Below are positions 62,390 through 64,000 of a stretch of DNA of 64,000 nt, piece by piece. The notes beneath the pieces are model-generated. The model did no database searches. It was not told the DNA's origin and was given only the letters and a program-made list of their open reading frames with translations. The position numbers were made by a program, and so were the translations under genes. This DNA is from Oceanospirillaceae bacterium (GTDB taxonomy: Bacteria > Pseudomonadota > Gammaproteobacteria > Pseudomonadales > Balneatricaceae). Location: positions 62,001 to 126,000 of the forward strand of contig JABSRB010000012.1 of assembly GCA_013215375.1 (NCBI GenBank). Direction: 5' to 3'. Numbering within the stretch: position 1 is the first letter of the stretch; each line of letters starts with the position of its first letter.

Positions 62390-62406
62390 CCCTTTTTAAC
62401 AAAGGG
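62390..62406 (+). terminator. weak stem-loop after the pirin gene
   Basis: CCCTTT-TTAAC-AAAGGG, 29 bp after the pirin stop. There is no immediate T-run, so intrinsic termination is uncertain. Confidence 0.35.
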
Positions 62407-63221
62407 CTATACTTTGCCGCTTTTCTTGCCTCTTAACTATTAAATGTAGATTTACCACGTAAAACATATTATCAGCATACTCAAACTACACACATAATAA
62501 AAACTTTATTATGTTCTTATTTTATTCCTTAATACCTATAACTCTGACCTTTATAACTTCTGATAAATTAAATTTTTATTTGTGTGTTTGTTGTTTTTAA
62601 TCATTGGCACATATCTTGCTTTTTAATCCGCGTATTAAAATTAATATTTATTAAAAATAAACTAACGTACGTTTTTTCAAGCCAACTCGCTTGAGCTTGT
62701 ATGCGTACCTTATTTATTTGAGCAGGTGGCATTACGATTATTTCTAAATAGCAAACCCTTAAGCTCTAAGTTAATTAACAAGGCTTATTCTTAAGCAATA
62801 CATTAGGTATCAATCAGTTACAGCTTTTAATATTACGCTGGAACTTGGTGTTCTGTGAGCCATCATGTAGCTGCTGACGGTTTTTGATGGATTTTTTCTT
62901 TGATAAAAAGATCGGTGCTACTTTTGGCATCCATTTATCTCAAAGGAACTTACAGAAGTGACCATTGATTATCTATATAAATAATATTTATAAATTAATC
63001 ATCAAATATATTTTGAGGTTAAAGTGTTGCTTATTATAAATAACTACTGTAAATAATAATACTCATTTATTGGGTAAGTTATTCTGTATTTATTTATAAA
63101 TATTTTTTGCTTTTATAAGTTCGATTAAACTTAATCAAAATGTTTCATAGTGAATAATGATTTTAATCAGTCAGATTTTACCGTTTTTAATTAAATAATT
63201 ATTTTTTAATGGAGAATATTT
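62407..63221. other. 815-bp AT-rich region without genes
   Basis: Strongly AT-rich. CCATCA (62860-62865) and TGATGG (62885-62890) form a stem followed by a T-rich stretch (ATTTTTTCTTT), which could be a terminator of a leader transcript. No frame with a ribosome-binding site was found. It should contain the promoter of the last gene. Confidence 0.45.
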
Positions 63222-64000
63222 ATGATTATTCAATCCAGTGAAGTTCACATGAATGCAACTCACGAAAAAAGTGAATCCCGATCTTTTGCAATGAGTTCAA
63301 ATTTACAGTTTGGTGACATAATCACTGAGCTGAATGCAGTAGAAGCTAAAAAAATCAGCGGTAATGGTCAGTTTGAAGCACTGTTCAATCAATTTTTTGG
63401 CGCTAATGCCACTACTGGAGCAGAGGCTGAAAATGACGAAGCAGAAACGCCCTCCCTTTTGGTCATGACCAAAGAAGGCTTTAAATTCAGAACCGCAGAT
63501 GATGACTTACCTATTGAAGAAAACCATGTACTGGCCACCATTAAGATGTTTAGACGTTTGTTAGAAGCCATTTCCCAGCAATATGGCTATCAATACAACA
63601 ACGACAATGCTGATATAGAAGAGGCAAAAAACGCAGCGCAAACCACCCCTACTGACCAAGTTGCAGATGTCGATACCCCGAATGATCCGGCTGGATTTTC
63701 AGGCTTGCAAGGCATTCGTATTCAAATGAGTTTTAGTAGCACATTCACCATTGAAGAAAGTGAAAAAACGGACTTTAGTTCAGCAGGCACTGTCACCACT
63801 GCCGATGGAAAAACCATTTCATTTGATTTGGAAATGAGCATGCAACGCGAATATTCTTATACAGAAACTAATGAGTTTACGCAAAGTGTTTTGTTTAAGG
63901 ATCCTATCGTGATTAATTATCCAGGCTCCTCTGCAGAGTTAAGTGATGAAAAATTTGCTTTTGACATCGACGCCGATGGTAATGATGATTTAATCAGTTA
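63222..64000 (+). CDS. large acidic protein with a calcium-binding-like motif, 3' end outside window
   Basis: An open frame from an ATG at 63222 (GGAG eight bases upstream) to the right edge, 259 codons. There is no signal peptide. The visible part is acidic and polar; it contains a helix (HVLATIKMFRRLLEAISQQY), an all-beta segment (IRIQMSFSSTFTIEESEKTD, TVTTADGKTISFDLEMSMQR) and, at the very end, FDIDADGNDDLIS, a calcium-binding EF-hand-like loop. It resembles uncharacterised proteins I recall from marine gammaproteobacteria in which this motif is followed by further DxDGD loops. Function unknown. Confidence 0.7.
   Translation, partial: MIIQSSEVHMNATHEKSESRSFAMSSNLQFGDIITELNAVEAKKISGNGQFEALFNQFFGANATTGAEAENDEAETPSLLVMTKEGFKFRTADDDLPIEENHVLATIKMFRRLLEAISQQYGYQYNNDNADIEEAKNAAQTTPTDQVADVDTPNDPAGFSGLQGIRIQMSFSSTFTIEESEKTDFSSAGTVTTADGKTISFDLEMSMQREYSYTETNEFTQSVLFKDPIVINYPGSSAELSDEKFAFDIDADGNDDLIS

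Overview
The window reads as a chromosomal segment of a moderately low-GC gammaproteobacterium, probably marine. This rests on the kinds of genes present: a DctB/DctD-type sigma-54 two-component pair, a VgrG/DUF4123 type VI secretion module, the HppD tyrosine pathway, PhhA/PhhB, Xi-class glutathione transferases, pirin, and a large acidic protein of a kind I recall from marine gammaproteobacteria. I cannot name the species. No rRNA, tRNA or CRISPR array was recognised. Both ends cut genes: a response regulator on the left and a large acidic protein on the right.

Layout. 1-1.2 kb: end of a LuxR-type response regulator and a secreted YHS protein. 1.2-8.3 kb: a PhnD/PhnC/PhnE/PhnE importer on the minus strand, preceded by a sigma-54 kinase/regulator pair; an almost perfect -24/-12 promoter lies in front of phnD. 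8.6-11.3 kb: a divergent AmmeMemoRadiSam pair (radical SAM enzyme; fused Memo-AMMECR1). 11.3-14.7 kb: a small accessory island with an IS3 remnant, two unknown genes (one possibly a truncated HET-C-like effector), a REP-type Y1 transposase and an 84-bp direct repeat at both sides. 14.7-21.5 kb: an orphan VgrG operon (VgrG, DUF4123 adaptor, small protein, LysM-containing putative effector, FGE-like lipoprotein, arrestin-like protein). 21.9-25.1 kb: a SulP transporter, a DUF442 protein and an MBL persulfide-dioxygenase-like enzyme under a strong promoter with an 18-bp operator. 25.4-26.9 kb: a secreted unknown protein divergent from a Crp/Fnr regulator, with an FNR-like box between them.

27-36 kb: a sugar or polyol locus. 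A LacI-family regulator, an IolG-like dehydrogenase, a periplasmic sugar-binding protein and a hydroxypyruvate-isomerase-like enzyme share three near-identical 16-bp operators; a tartronate-semialdehyde-reductase-like enzyme lies nearby. 36-43.8 kb: aromatic amino acid catabolism. It holds hppD, a VOC protein, a fumarylacetoacetase-family enzyme and maiA, then a MarR regulator that shares a 20-bp operator with hppD; a MocR regulator divergent from phhA-phhB has its own repeated operator. Homogentisate dioxygenase is not in the window. 44-54.3 kb: a DUF1993 protein, then a Yej-like ABC importer with a LysR regulator, a HAD phosphatase and an alkaline-phosphatase-superfamily hydrolase, with a perfect 24-bp palindrome upstream. 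54.6-56.3 kb: a methyltransferase, a broken DUF1330-like gene filled with palindromes and a GNAT acetyltransferase. 56.6-62.4 kb: a quinone-related group (questin-oxidase-like protein, two glutathionyl-hydroquinone-reductase-like enzymes, LysR, pirin). 63.2 kb to the end: the truncated large acidic protein after 860 bp of AT-rich DNA.

Several dispersed elements lie between genes: a MITE-like element with an 18-bp terminal inverted repeat (two copies), a second MITE-like element, a hairpin-bearing repeat present four times, and a nested inverted repeat. The signals I rate highest are the inferred control circuits (sigma-54/phn, MarR/hppD, MocR/phhA, the LacI operator set) and the VgrG effector island with its repeat-flanked transposase segment.
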